This document shows, piece by piece, positions 1 to 5,200 of a stretch of 5,200 bases of DNA (the stretch's first letter is position 1; each line of letters begins with the position of its first letter). The notes beneath the pieces were generated by a model that searched no databases, was not told the origin of the DNA, and saw only the letters and a list, made by a program, of their open reading frames with translations. Origin of the DNA: Caldisericota bacterium (lineage in GTDB: Bacteria > Caldisericota > Caldisericia > Cryosericales > Cryosericaceae); assembly GCA_026390195.1 (NCBI GenBank), contig JAPLGK010000204.1, forward strand, positions 1-5,200. Reading direction: 5' to 3'. A program made the position numbers and the translations under genes.

Positions 1-148
1 CCACGGCCTGCAGCAGGCAGCGCGCATCTCGGATTACGTCGCCTTCTTCATGCTGGGCGAACTCGTGGAGTTCGGCGAGACAAAGCGCGTCTTCGTCGGC
101 CCACAGGACAAGCGAACCGAAGACTACCTGTCCGGCAAGTACGGATGA
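1..148 (+). CDS. pstB: Phosphate ABC transporter ATP-binding protein PstB, C-terminal end (5' truncated by window)
   Basis: Only the last 48 codons are visible, reading from base 2 to the TGA at 146-148. PstB is the cytoplasmic ATPase that powers the PstSCAB high-affinity phosphate importer. The tail has the features of PstB rather than of a generic ABC ATPase: the switch (H-loop) histidine is the first visible residue, followed by LQQAARISDYVAFF, then LGELVEFGET and TEDYLSGKYG at the C-terminus. Family members usually read HNMQQA or HNLQQA at the H-loop; here it is HGLQQA, with glycine in place of asparagine. phoU starts 17 bp downstream, the usual pst operon arrangement, so the two are probably co-transcribed. 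The Walker A, Walker B and signature motifs lie outside the window. Identification is secure despite the short fragment. Confidence 0.95.
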   Translation, partial: HGLQQAARISDYVAFFMLGELVEFGETKRVFVGPQDKRTEDYLSGKYG

Positions 149-165
149 CAGGGAAGGAGTGAACC

Positions 166-843
166 ATGCATGAAGAGAAGTTGCAGGAAATCAAAGACAA
201 GCTGTTTGCGTTCAGCGCCCTGGCCAGTTCCATGGTGGAAAAAGGCACGAGGGCTATCGTGACCAAGGACGAAGCTCTTGCCAAGGAGGTCGTCGACGTT
301 GACGAACCTATGGCAAATGAGTTCGACCACGTCATCGAACGTGAAACCATCAACTTCATCGCGCTGTATCAGCCTGAGGCGCGGACATTGCGCAGCGTCT
401 ACATGTACGCCAAGATCGGCACAGACCTCGAGCGCCTGGCGGACCACGGCGTCAACATCGCCGAGAGTGCGCAGTACCTGATCGCGCGTCCCGACATCAA
501 GCCCTACATTGACATCCCGCGCATGAGCGAAGAAGCGCGGAAGATGGTGGCCGACGCGATGACGGCGTTCTCGACCCAGAACACCCGCCTTGCGATCGAC
601 GTCGTGGAACGCGACAACATCGTCGACCAGCTGGACAACCAGATCCTCAGGGAGCTCCTTACCTATATGATGGCTGATCCCAGCACGATCGACCGGTCGC
701 TCCAGATCCTGTTTGTCAGTGGCAACCTCGAGCGCGTCGCCGACCTGGCGACCAATATCGCCGAGGACGTCGTCTTCGCCACCACCGGACGGCTCATCCG
801 CCACAACCGCCTCACCAAGGAGGAGCTCGACAACCTGCGCTGA
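166..843 (+). CDS. phoU: Phosphate transport system regulatory protein PhoU
   Basis: This encodes a 225-residue cytoplasmic protein, the normal length for PhoU. PhoU restrains the PstSCAB transporter and, in bacteria with a PhoR/PhoB-type two-component system, relays phosphate sufficiency to the sensor kinase. The sequence shows the two tandem three-helix repeats expected of the family. Each carries the metal-cluster motif: DLERLADHGVNIAE near residues 87-100 and NLERVADLATNIAE near residues 187-200, with the E-x3-D and N-x2-E residues conserved in both. No signal peptide or membrane segment is seen, and it is not one of the longer PhoU-transporter fusions. The ATG at 166 is preceded by a strong AAGGAG at 154-159, which fixes the start. 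It sits 17 bp after pstB and is probably the last gene of the pst operon. No terminator with a T-tract is seen after its TGA. Confidence 0.96.
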   Translation: MHEEKLQEIKDKLFAFSALASSMVEKGTRAIVTKDEALAKEVVDVDEPMANEFDHVIERETINFIALYQPEARTLRSVYMYAKIGTDLERLADHGVNIAESAQYLIARPDIKPYIDIPRMSEEARKMVADAMTAFSTQNTRLAIDVVERDNIVDQLDNQILRELLTYMMADPSTIDRSLQILFVSGNLERVADLATNIAEDVVFATTGRLIRHNRLTKEELDNLR

Positions 844-850
844 TGTAACA
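844..850 (+). other. TGTAACA heptamer, third copy of a TGTWACA motif in the phoU-thrC gap
   Basis: TGTAACA begins directly after the phoU stop codon. The same heptamer is the outer end of the left arm of the inverted repeat at 1005-1011, and its reverse complement TGTTACA ends the right arm at 1033-1039. TGTNACA is itself a 3+1+3 palindrome, the shape of a small protein-binding half-site. This copy ends one base before the -35 of the upstream candidate promoter. It may be chance, and no regulator is identified. Confidence 0.25.
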
Positions 851-851
851 G

Positions 852-880
852 CGGACAGCCCCCATTCTTGCGCATAGTAT
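852..880 (+). promoter_or_regulatory. Candidate sigma70-type promoter P1 for a long thrC leader
   Basis: CGGACA (852-857) and TAGTAT (875-880) are separated by 17 bp, each matching 4 of 6 bases of the consensus -35 and -10 boxes. Transcription would begin near 887 and give an untranslated leader of about 200 nt before thrC, containing all the hairpins listed here. The sigma factor of this organism is unknown and such matches are common by chance, so this is only a candidate. Confidence 0.3.
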
Positions 881-912
881 AGAGCATGCGTCAAGCCACG
901 CAAAGCAAGGGG

Positions 913-937
913 AGCAGGGAGCCTTCACTCCGCTGCT
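913..937 (+). other. Imperfect hairpin in the phoU-thrC gap
   Basis: AGCAGGGAG (913-921) can pair with CTCC (928-931) and CTGCT (933-937), giving 9 bp with one bulged G at 932 and a 6-nt loop. No T-run follows, so it is not an intrinsic terminator of the classical kind. It could be part of a structured thrC leader or a 3'-end structure for the pst-phoU transcript. The pairing is visible in the sequence; any role is inference. Confidence 0.35.
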
Positions 938-963
938 GACTTCGAAGGGGACACCAGCGCGTC

Positions 964-994
964 TGCCTCCGTCGTTCCTGCGAGGACGGAAGCG
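964..994 (+). other. Second imperfect hairpin in the phoU-thrC gap
   Basis: TCCGTC (968-973) pairs perfectly with GACGGA (985-990) around an 11-nt loop. Beyond one C/A mismatch the stem resumes with G965-C993 and C966-G992 and a possible U-G pair at 964/994. With the hairpin at 913-937 and the inverted repeat at 1005-1039 it makes three consecutive stems in about 130 nt. No T-tract follows. Confidence 0.3.
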
Positions 995-1004
995 GCGTAC
1001 CAGG

Positions 1005-1039
1005 TGTAACATTCTCGGGACGGTTCCGAGAATGTTACA
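1005..1039. repeat. Perfect inverted repeat (14-bp arms, 7-nt spacer) upstream of thrC
   Basis: The left arm TGTAACATTCTCGG (1005-1018) is the exact reverse complement of the right arm at 1026-1039. As RNA the stem could extend by a G-U pair (1019/1025) and an A-U pair (1020/1024) to 16 bp closing a CGG loop. As DNA the arm centres are 21 bp apart, two helical turns, so both arms face the same side of the helix. Neither side has a T-tract, which argues against an intrinsic terminator. The right arm ends 4 bp before the -35 of candidate promoter P2 and 49 bp before the thrC start. An operator for a regulator of the threonine genes, or an RNA hairpin in the thrC leader, are the two readings I favour. 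It cannot be assigned to a known regulator family. Confidence 0.85.
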
Positions 1040-1043
1040 GCAG

Positions 1044-1071
1044 TTGTCACCGGGCCGTTCTGCGGCATACT
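1044..1071 (+). promoter_or_regulatory. Candidate sigma70-type promoter P2 for thrC-hom
   Basis: TTGTCA (1044-1049) matches the consensus -35 at 5 of 6 bases and CATACT (1066-1071) matches the -10 at 4 of 6, with a 16-bp spacer. The expected start of transcription, near 1078, falls at the beginning of the thrC Shine-Dalgarno site. The leader would therefore be only about 11 nt, which is unusually short and weakens the call. The perfect inverted repeat lies immediately upstream, where an activator or repressor could act. Confidence 0.4.
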
Positions 1072-1088
1072 GAAGTGGAGGTGAGCCT

Positions 1089-2390
1089 ATGAACAGGCAA
1101 TTGACGTGTGTGACGTGTGGATCGACCTATCCCCTCGAAGACCAGCGGCTCCGATGTCATTGCGGCGGCCTGCTGGACGTTCAGCTCGACATGGACAGCG
1201 CTCCTTCTCCCGCTGCGTTCGCCGCCACGTTTGAGTCGCGTCTCCCATCCCGCCTGCCGCCGGACCTCTCCGGCGTCTGGCGCTACCGCGAACTCGTGCT
1301 GGACGTGCCCCCGGACGACCTGGTGACCTTCCCGGAAGGTCGCACCAACCTCTACGACCTGGACCCCACCCCACTCGGCCTGTCCGCCCTCTGGGCCAAG
1401 CACGAGGGAGAAAACCCCACGGGCTCCTTCAAGGACCGGGGCATGACCGTAGCTGTGAGCTGGGCCAGACACCAGGGAGCGCGTGCCCTCATCTGCGCCT
1501 CCACCGGCAATACCTCCGCCTCCCTGGCGGCGTACGGCGCACGTGCCCACATCCCGGTTTTCGTCCTCATCCCTGAGGGCAAGATCGCCCAAGGTAAGCT
1601 GGCGCAGGCGCTCGCGTACGGCGCCCACACGCTGCAGATCGACGGCAGCTTCGACGATGCCATGTACGCCGTCGAACAGATGGCGACACAACGCAACCTG
1701 ACCCTGGTCAACTCACTGAACCCATTCCGCCTGGAGGGGCAAAAAACTATCATCCTGGACAGCTTCTTTCAACTGGGACAAATGCTGCCGGACTGGATCA
1801 TCGTCCCGGGAGGAAACCTGGGTAACACCAGCGCGTTCGGCAAAGCACTCATCGAGATGAAAGCGCTAGATCTCATCGACCGCGTGCCGCGCCTTGCGGT
1901 CATCCAGGCCGAGGGCGCATCCCCGTTTGCGCGTGCCGCGCAGGGCGACTTCCAGCACTTCGAGCCCATGCAGCCCGAAACGGTCGCGACCGCCATTCGT
2001 ATCGGCAACCCGGTCAACTACGAGAAGGCCGTGCGCGCCATTCGCTTTACGGACGGTATCGTCACCAGTGTCACCGACGCCGAGATCCTCAAGGCAAAAC
2101 ACGACCTTGACCGGCAGGCCATCGGGTGTGAACCAGCATCGGCCGCAACGCTGGCCGGCTTGCGCAGGCTGACGCGCGAGCAAGTCGTGCGACCCGGCGA
2201 GAGCGTGCTACTGATCATCACCGGCAACCTGCTCAAGGACCCGGACACAACCATCGCACTGGCGACGGGACAGACAGCCGCACTCGGTATCCCGGGGGCC
2301 GCCGCGCTGGACGCGTGTGCCAACGAGCCGCGCCACGTACCTTCTGATCCAGAGACGATCGCCGGCATCATCGAGGAGGAATTGCAGTGA
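1089..2390 (+). CDS. thrC: Threonine synthase (PLP-dependent, zinc-ribbon N-terminus)
   Basis: This 433-residue cytosolic enzyme converts O-phospho-L-homoserine and water to L-threonine and phosphate, the last step of threonine synthesis. It belongs to the fold-type II PLP family. The N-terminus carries a small zinc-ribbon-like knuckle, C7-x2-C10 and C23-x-C25 followed by GG, common in one group of bacterial threonine synthases. ENPTGSFKDRGM (108-119) contains Lys115, the expected Schiff-base lysine. ASTGNTSAS (137-145) is the substrate-binding loop and PGGNLGN (240-246) the PLP-phosphate loop. ESASAATLAG-type sequence, here EPASAATLAG, lies at 348-357. Length is normal and all key residues are present. 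The ATG at 1089 follows an excellent GGAGGTGAG (1077-1085). hom overlaps the stop by 4 bp, so the pair is probably an operon. Related lyases of the same fold (threonine dehydratase, cysteate synthase) are less likely because of the ribbon and the neighbouring hom. Confidence 0.93.
   Translation: MNRQLTCVTCGSTYPLEDQRLRCHCGGLLDVQLDMDSAPSPAAFAATFESRLPSRLPPDLSGVWRYRELVLDVPPDDLVTFPEGRTNLYDLDPTPLGLSALWAKHEGENPTGSFKDRGMTVAVSWARHQGARALICASTGNTSASLAAYGARAHIPVFVLIPEGKIAQGKLAQALAYGAHTLQIDGSFDDAMYAVEQMATQRNLTLVNSLNPFRLEGQKTIILDSFFQLGQMLPDWIIVPGGNLGNTSAFGKALIEMKALDLIDRVPRLAVIQAEGASPFARAAQGDFQHFEPMQPETVATAIRIGNPVNYEKAVRAIRFTDGIVTSVTDAEILKAKHDLDRQAIGCEPASAATLAGLRRLTREQVVRPGESVLLIITGNLLKDPDTTIALATGQTAALGIPGAAALDACANEPRHVPSDPETIAGIIEEELQ
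2373..2380 (+). promoter_or_regulatory. Shine-Dalgarno site that fixes the GTG start of hom
   Basis: GAGGAGGA lies inside the last codons of thrC and ends 6 bp before the GTG at 2387. The next in-frame start candidate, another GTG at 2402, is too far from it and would bring the start close to the Rossmann strand. Together with the 4-bp GTGA overlap of stop and start, this indicates translational coupling of hom to thrC. Confidence 0.75.
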
Positions 2391-3472
2391 AAACCACACC
2401 AGTGACACACGTCATCCAGCTGGGATACGGCAAGGTGGGGGGGCCGCTGGTCCACCTAGTCGTCGAGAACCGGGCACGCATCGAGCGCGAGACCGGCGTC
2501 CACCTGGAATACGCCGCTGTTGTGCGCAGCAGCAGCGTCGCCCTGGGCGACGACCTTGCCCTGCGGGCCGCCGACAGGGGAGCGTCCTTCGACGAATGGA
2601 CACCGCGTGCGCCCGGTATGAGCATCGCTGTCTTGGATCCCGTCTTCGACCGCTTCGGGTTTCCGGACAGGACGCAGTACGCGCTGATCGATGTCACGGC
2701 CACAGCCGAGACAGGGCCTCTGCTGCTGGAAGCCCTGGGGATGGGCATCCCGGTCGTCACGGCAAACAAGATCCCCCTCGCGGAGACGCCCGGCTGGTTC
2801 GAGCAGGCGCGGATGGCAAGTCAGCAAGCTCGCACGCCGTTCCGGTATGAATGCACCGTCGGCGCGTCCCTCCCCGTCATCAGCACGCTGGTCGACCTCA
2901 TGACGACCGGTGACACCGTTCAGCGCATCGTCGCTCTGCCCAGCAGTTCGCTGTCGTGCATCCTGGGAGGCTTCAACCGCGGGTTCCCACTGGACGCGGC
3001 CATTGCAGACGCCATGCGGAGAGGATTTGCCGAGCCCAATCCCCTGACAGACCTTGCTGGCCGCGACGCCCTGCGCAAAATCGTCATCTTGGCCAAGACC
3101 ATGGGGCTTTCCACCAGCATCGGTGACGTCAACCAGGAACCCCTGCTCGACCAAGACTACCCCGATTTCGAGGCATTCCAGGGTGATGGTATGGCACGCC
3201 TTGCGGACCGACTGACGGCTGCCCGGCAGCCAGAGAGGGTCACCTACTACGTCGGCTCAGCCTCTGCTGACGGGGATGTGACACTCGGACTCCGCAGCTT
3301 CCCGAAGGCATCCATCTGGGGGACGCTGGAACCCTCTGAGAACCTCTTCCTGTTCAGCACGAGCCGGTTCGGTGATCTCCCGGTCGTCGTCCGCGGCATT
3401 GGCGGAGGACCCATCCTTACCGCCTCAGGCGTTCTTGCGGACGTCATCAAGGCCGCACGGGCACAGAACTAG
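2387..3472 (+). CDS. hom: Homoserine dehydrogenase, short form without ACT domain
   Basis: This 361-residue protein is a predicted NAD(P)H-dependent cytosolic enzyme that reduces L-aspartate 4-semialdehyde to L-homoserine, the branch-point precursor of threonine and methionine. The N-terminal Rossmann motif GYGKVG is at 13-18. VTANKIPLA (124-132) carries the conserved lysine of the TANK motif, and YECTVGASLPVI (154-165) matches the family's substrate-domain start. EPNPLTDLAGRDALRKIVILAK (from residue 216) holds Asp227 and Lys231, which correspond to the catalytic Asp/Lys pair described in yeast homoserine dehydrogenase. The C-terminal RGIGGGPILTASGVLAD closes the nucleotide-binding domain. 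No regulatory ACT domain follows, so allosteric threonine inhibition through ACT is not expected. The start is GTG, overlapping the thrC stop. No aspartokinase domain is fused. The gene ends 7 bp from the stop of a convergent gene. Confidence 0.93.
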   Translation: MKTTPVTHVIQLGYGKVGGPLVHLVVENRARIERETGVHLEYAAVVRSSSVALGDDLALRAADRGASFDEWTPRAPGMSIAVLDPVFDRFGFPDRTQYALIDVTATAETGPLLLEALGMGIPVVTANKIPLAETPGWFEQARMASQQARTPFRYECTVGASLPVISTLVDLMTTGDTVQRIVALPSSSLSCILGGFNRGFPLDAAIADAMRRGFAEPNPLTDLAGRDALRKIVILAKTMGLSTSIGDVNQEPLLDQDYPDFEAFQGDGMARLADRLTAARQPERVTYYVGSASADGDVTLGLRSFPKASIWGTLEPSENLFLFSTSRFGDLPVVVRGIGGGPILTASGVLADVIKAARAQN

Positions 3473-3479
3473 GGAAGCA

Positions 3480-4673
3480 CTACCCTACACTCATCCCACG
3501 GACCGTGACGCTCTCGGTGCTCATGGGGACACCCGCCGCGGCCAAGGCACCAGGCAGGGTCTGGGCGCCGCGCATCGTCACGGAACCCATCCGATCCGTG
3601 AGCCAGATGTGAACGAAGCGCCCGTCCTTCATGCTGATGCGGAAGCCGCGCGTCTCTGACTGCGCGCCCAGCAGGGCGGCGCCCGACCCTCTCCGGCCTG
3701 ATAGCGCGGCAAGCCATGAAGCTGTGATGAGCCACTTCGGTGCAACCTGGATGGCAGGCTGAACCAACGCCATCTCCGCAAACAGATACTCCTCGTGCCG
3801 CCAAGCGGTCACACGCACCAGACGGTCCACCAGGATCATCATCTGCAGTCCTCCAGCGCTGATGCCGACCTGCACGGCCCACAGACCGAGGAGCCCAATG
3901 AGACAGAACACCAAGGTCAGTCCCCAATACTCCGTGACGGCCAGTGCGGCGTTGCTGGTGATCAAGAAGGGCATCGCGACGAACACAACGGTGAGCACGA
4001 GCCCCAGGATATCGCCAAGGACCACCCGCCACCTATCGTAGGCGATGACTCCCTCGCCCTTGCGTGGCCACGGCAGAAGGACGTACAACAGCATGGCGAG
4101 GCCAAGCAGAGGGAAGAACAGGCCACGCAGTGGATACACGAGCTCATGAGGAGGGCCGTGCAGGCCAGCGCCGAGTGTTAAGTCACCACTGTCGAGATGT
4201 AACGCGACGGCCTTAACCCATGTTCCATCGGGCAGAGACGCGTAGCGCTCTTCCCCATCCGGGAGCCCGGCCAGCAGTTCGGGTAAGGGCAGGTCCGTCT
4301 GCCGTACATACACGCCACCCCATTCGCCGACGCGCCTCTGCCATGTTCGGTCCGGAGGGTTCCCCTCTTCTGTCAGGGATACTGCATCGGCAAGCGTTCC
4401 CCATGCCGTACCGTCGGCAGTAGTAGTCTTCCCCGCGGTCACTGACGCAATGTAGTCGATAAGCGGCATGGCCTTCAGCGCCTTCTGTTCGTCGGTCCAC
4501 AGTTCGTAGAGACTGCCGATGTCCTGCTGCTCCTGTGCGAAATCCATGACTTCGACACGGGCCAGCGGCTCGTGCGTCACGACGAACGCGGTCACGACGG
4601 CGGCCAGGACGAGAATCACCGGCAGGACGCGACGCCAGATTTCCCTGATATTGCCTCTCTGTGCTGTGCTCAT
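3480..4673 (-). CDS. Multi-pass membrane protein of unknown function with an extracytoplasmic domain
   Basis: I do not recognise this 397-residue protein. One hydrophobic segment near residues 15-33, after a basic N-terminus (RRR-type charges at 10-15), could be a signal anchor. Residues 34-179 form a polar stretch, likely outside the membrane. Three more segments follow near 180-201, 216-238 and 248-272, with PWPRKGEG between the first two, a positive loop that suits the cytoplasm. The C-terminal 120 residues are mostly soluble. Their last part, GFRISMKDGRFVHIWLTDRMG...LPGALAAAGVPM (343-384), resembles the beta-strands plus final helix of PH-like domains in other bacterial membrane proteins, but this is only a visual impression. 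The ATG is supported by GGAGGA at 4683-4688 on the minus strand, 9 bp away. It may be co-transcribed with the upstream exonuclease gene, 74 bp away. Codon pattern does not look foreign. Confidence 0.85.
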   Translation of the reverse strand: MSTAQRGNIREIWRRVLPVILVLAAVVTAFVVTHEPLARVEVMDFAQEQQDIGSLYELWTDEQKALKAMPLIDYIASVTAGKTTTADGTAWGTLADAVSLTEEGNPPDRTWQRRVGEWGGVYVRQTDLPLPELLAGLPDGEERYASLPDGTWVKAVALHLDSGDLTLGAGLHGPPHELVYPLRGLFFPLLGLAMLLYVLLPWPRKGEGVIAYDRWRVVLGDILGLVLTVVFVAMPFLITSNAALAVTEYWGLTLVFCLIGLLGLWAVQVGISAGGLQMMILVDRLVRVTAWRHEEYLFAEMALVQPAIQVAPKWLITASWLAALSGRRGSGAALLGAQSETRGFRISMKDGRFVHIWLTDRMGSVTMRGAQTLPGALAAAGVPMSTESVTVRGMSVG

Positions 4674-4747
4674 GCAGGCTCTTCCTCCACGGCCAGGCGT
4701 ATGCTACCATCATGGGAACATGCCCCCACAACGCAAGGCGCACGGCG
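4674..4747. other. Short gap between the exonuclease gene and the membrane-protein gene
   Basis: These 74 bp hold the Shine-Dalgarno site of the membrane-protein gene (4683-4688, minus strand). A TAGCAT at 4706-4701 on the minus strand could be a -10 box, but the nearest plausible -35, TTGCGT at 4736-4731, is 24 bp away, too far for a normal promoter. No terminator hairpin with a T-tract follows the exonuclease stop. Read-through between the two genes is therefore plausible. Confidence 0.4.
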
Positions 4748-5200
4748 CTATCTCGGCATCTGCTCCTGCCCCGGTCCGGGGTACCGCATATACTTGCTCC
4801 ACAGGTCGAATAGCTGGGCGGTCGCCATGGCATCACCCAGGCAGTAGCGGGCGATGGTCATGTACTCGCCGGCGGCGTACAGGCTGGCGACATCACTCCC
4901 GTGAACCTCGCGCTTCGGCTGTTCGACGCCCAGCGCGTTGCACCAGGCATCCAGCGAGAACCGGCGGCGGACAGCTCCGAACCAGGTGAACTGGTCCATG
5001 AGATCCACATGCTGGTTGCTGTAACGGTTGGGCATGAGGTCGACCGTCGGCCGGACGCGGTTGGCCGCCGAGCGCACCAGCAGGAAGGGGCAGTCGAAAC
5101 CGCGCCCGTTGAACGTGATGACCTGCTTCGCCCTGCTGGCCGCTTCCCAGAAGTGTATCAGTAGCTCCTTCTCCGTGCAGGGAACGAACACCGCCTTCTC
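4748..5200 (-). CDS. Predicted 3'-5' exonuclease, DEDDy fold, PF10108-like (5' truncated by window)
   Basis: The visible part is 150 residues plus the TAG stop, and the frame stays open to the right edge of the window. A GTG at 5191 could be read as a start, but the first acidic exonuclease motif (the D-x-E strand) should lie upstream of it, so the true start is outside. VITFNGRGFDCPFL carries exonuclease motif II, with the N-x4-D pattern and the aspartate 33 residues after the GTG. HVDLMDQFTWFGAVRRRFSLDAWCNALG follows, typical of predicted exonucleases related to the proofreading domain of family B polymerases. YCLGDAMATAQLFDLW is motif III with Tyr and Asp in the Y-x3-D form, hence DEDDy. 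No polymerase domain follows: the protein ends soon after. By family it should remove nucleotides from 3' DNA ends, but its cellular role is not known. The membrane-protein gene lies 74 bp downstream. Confidence 0.82.
   Translation of the reverse strand, partial: EKAVFVPCTEKELLIHFWEAASRAKQVITFNGRGFDCPFLLVRSAANRVRPTVDLMPNRYSNQHVDLMDQFTWFGAVRRRFSLDAWCNALGVEQPKREVHGSDVASLYAAGEYMTIARYCLGDAMATAQLFDLWSKYMRYPGPGQEQMPR

Noticed and set aside
124..903. 259-codon minus-strand ORF covering phoU
   Set aside because: It is antisense to an unmistakable phoU; long antisense frames are expected in GC-rich genes.
886..939. A 17-codon ORF (ATG at 886, TGA at 937-939) upstream of thrC as a possible attenuator leader peptide
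   Set aside because: It has no Shine-Dalgarno site and only one threonine codon, and the stem at 913-937 overlaps it without a terminator alternative.
1005..1039. Intrinsic terminator for pst-phoU
   Set aside because: The stem is strong, but no T-run follows on either strand and it lies 160 bp beyond phoU, close to thrC. A terminator working without a T-tract is not excluded.
940..1040. T-box riboswitch for threonyl-tRNA
   Set aside because: The stretch near 945-960 (GGGGACACCAGCGCG) loosely recalls the T-box core, but the UGG bulge that pairs with the tRNA end is absent and no terminator with a T-tract follows.
1102..1119. Perfect 9-bp tandem repeat TGACGTGTG x2 at the start of thrC
   Set aside because: It encodes the two Thr-Cys pairs of the zinc-ribbon CVTC motif, so the repeat follows from the protein sequence.
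1047..1691. 214-codon minus-strand ORF over thrC, and similar antisense frames over hom (2456-3154)
   Set aside because: No recognisable domains, and the plus-strand frames carry conserved catalytic motifs throughout; shadows.
3795..4181. 128-codon plus-strand ORF inside the membrane-protein gene
   Set aside because: Its product is rich in His, Gln and Glu with no recognisable domain, and it lies antisense to a gene with a good start and membrane segments; a shadow frame.

Overview
The window is ordinary bacterial chromosome: GC-rich (roughly 60% or a little more, judged by eye), densely packed, with clear Shine-Dalgarno sites before most starts. No mobile element, phage gene, CRISPR array, tRNA or rRNA was seen. 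The lineage cannot be fixed from this sequence. The gene types (PstB/PhoU, zinc-ribbon threonine synthase, short homoserine dehydrogenase, PF10108-type exonuclease) suit several GC-rich bacterial phyla, and any narrower name would be a guess.

Plus strand, 1-3472. The window opens in the last 48 codons of pstB, the ATPase of the high-affinity phosphate transporter. phoU, its regulatory partner, follows 17 bp later. A 245-bp gap (844-1088) separates this phosphate module from a two-gene threonine module. Threonine synthase (thrC) comes first and homoserine dehydrogenase (hom) overlaps its stop by 4 bp. The two enzymes act on either side of homoserine kinase: hom makes homoserine and thrC turns phosphohomoserine into threonine. 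Neither homoserine kinase nor aspartokinase is in the window.

The phoU-thrC gap is the most structured non-coding part. It holds two candidate promoters, two imperfect hairpins and a perfect inverted repeat with 14-bp arms (1005-1039). The repeat ends 4 bp before a candidate -35 box and has no T-tract, so an operator or leader-RNA element fits better than a terminator.

Minus strand, 3480-5200. A 397-residue multi-pass membrane protein of no recognised family converges on hom, with only 7 bp between the stop codons. Upstream of it on the same strand is the 3' part of a gene for a predicted DEDDy 3'-5' exonuclease, which runs off the right edge of the window.

No clearly new multi-gene system is visible. 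The best items for follow-up are the inverted repeat and leader before thrC, and the unassigned membrane protein.
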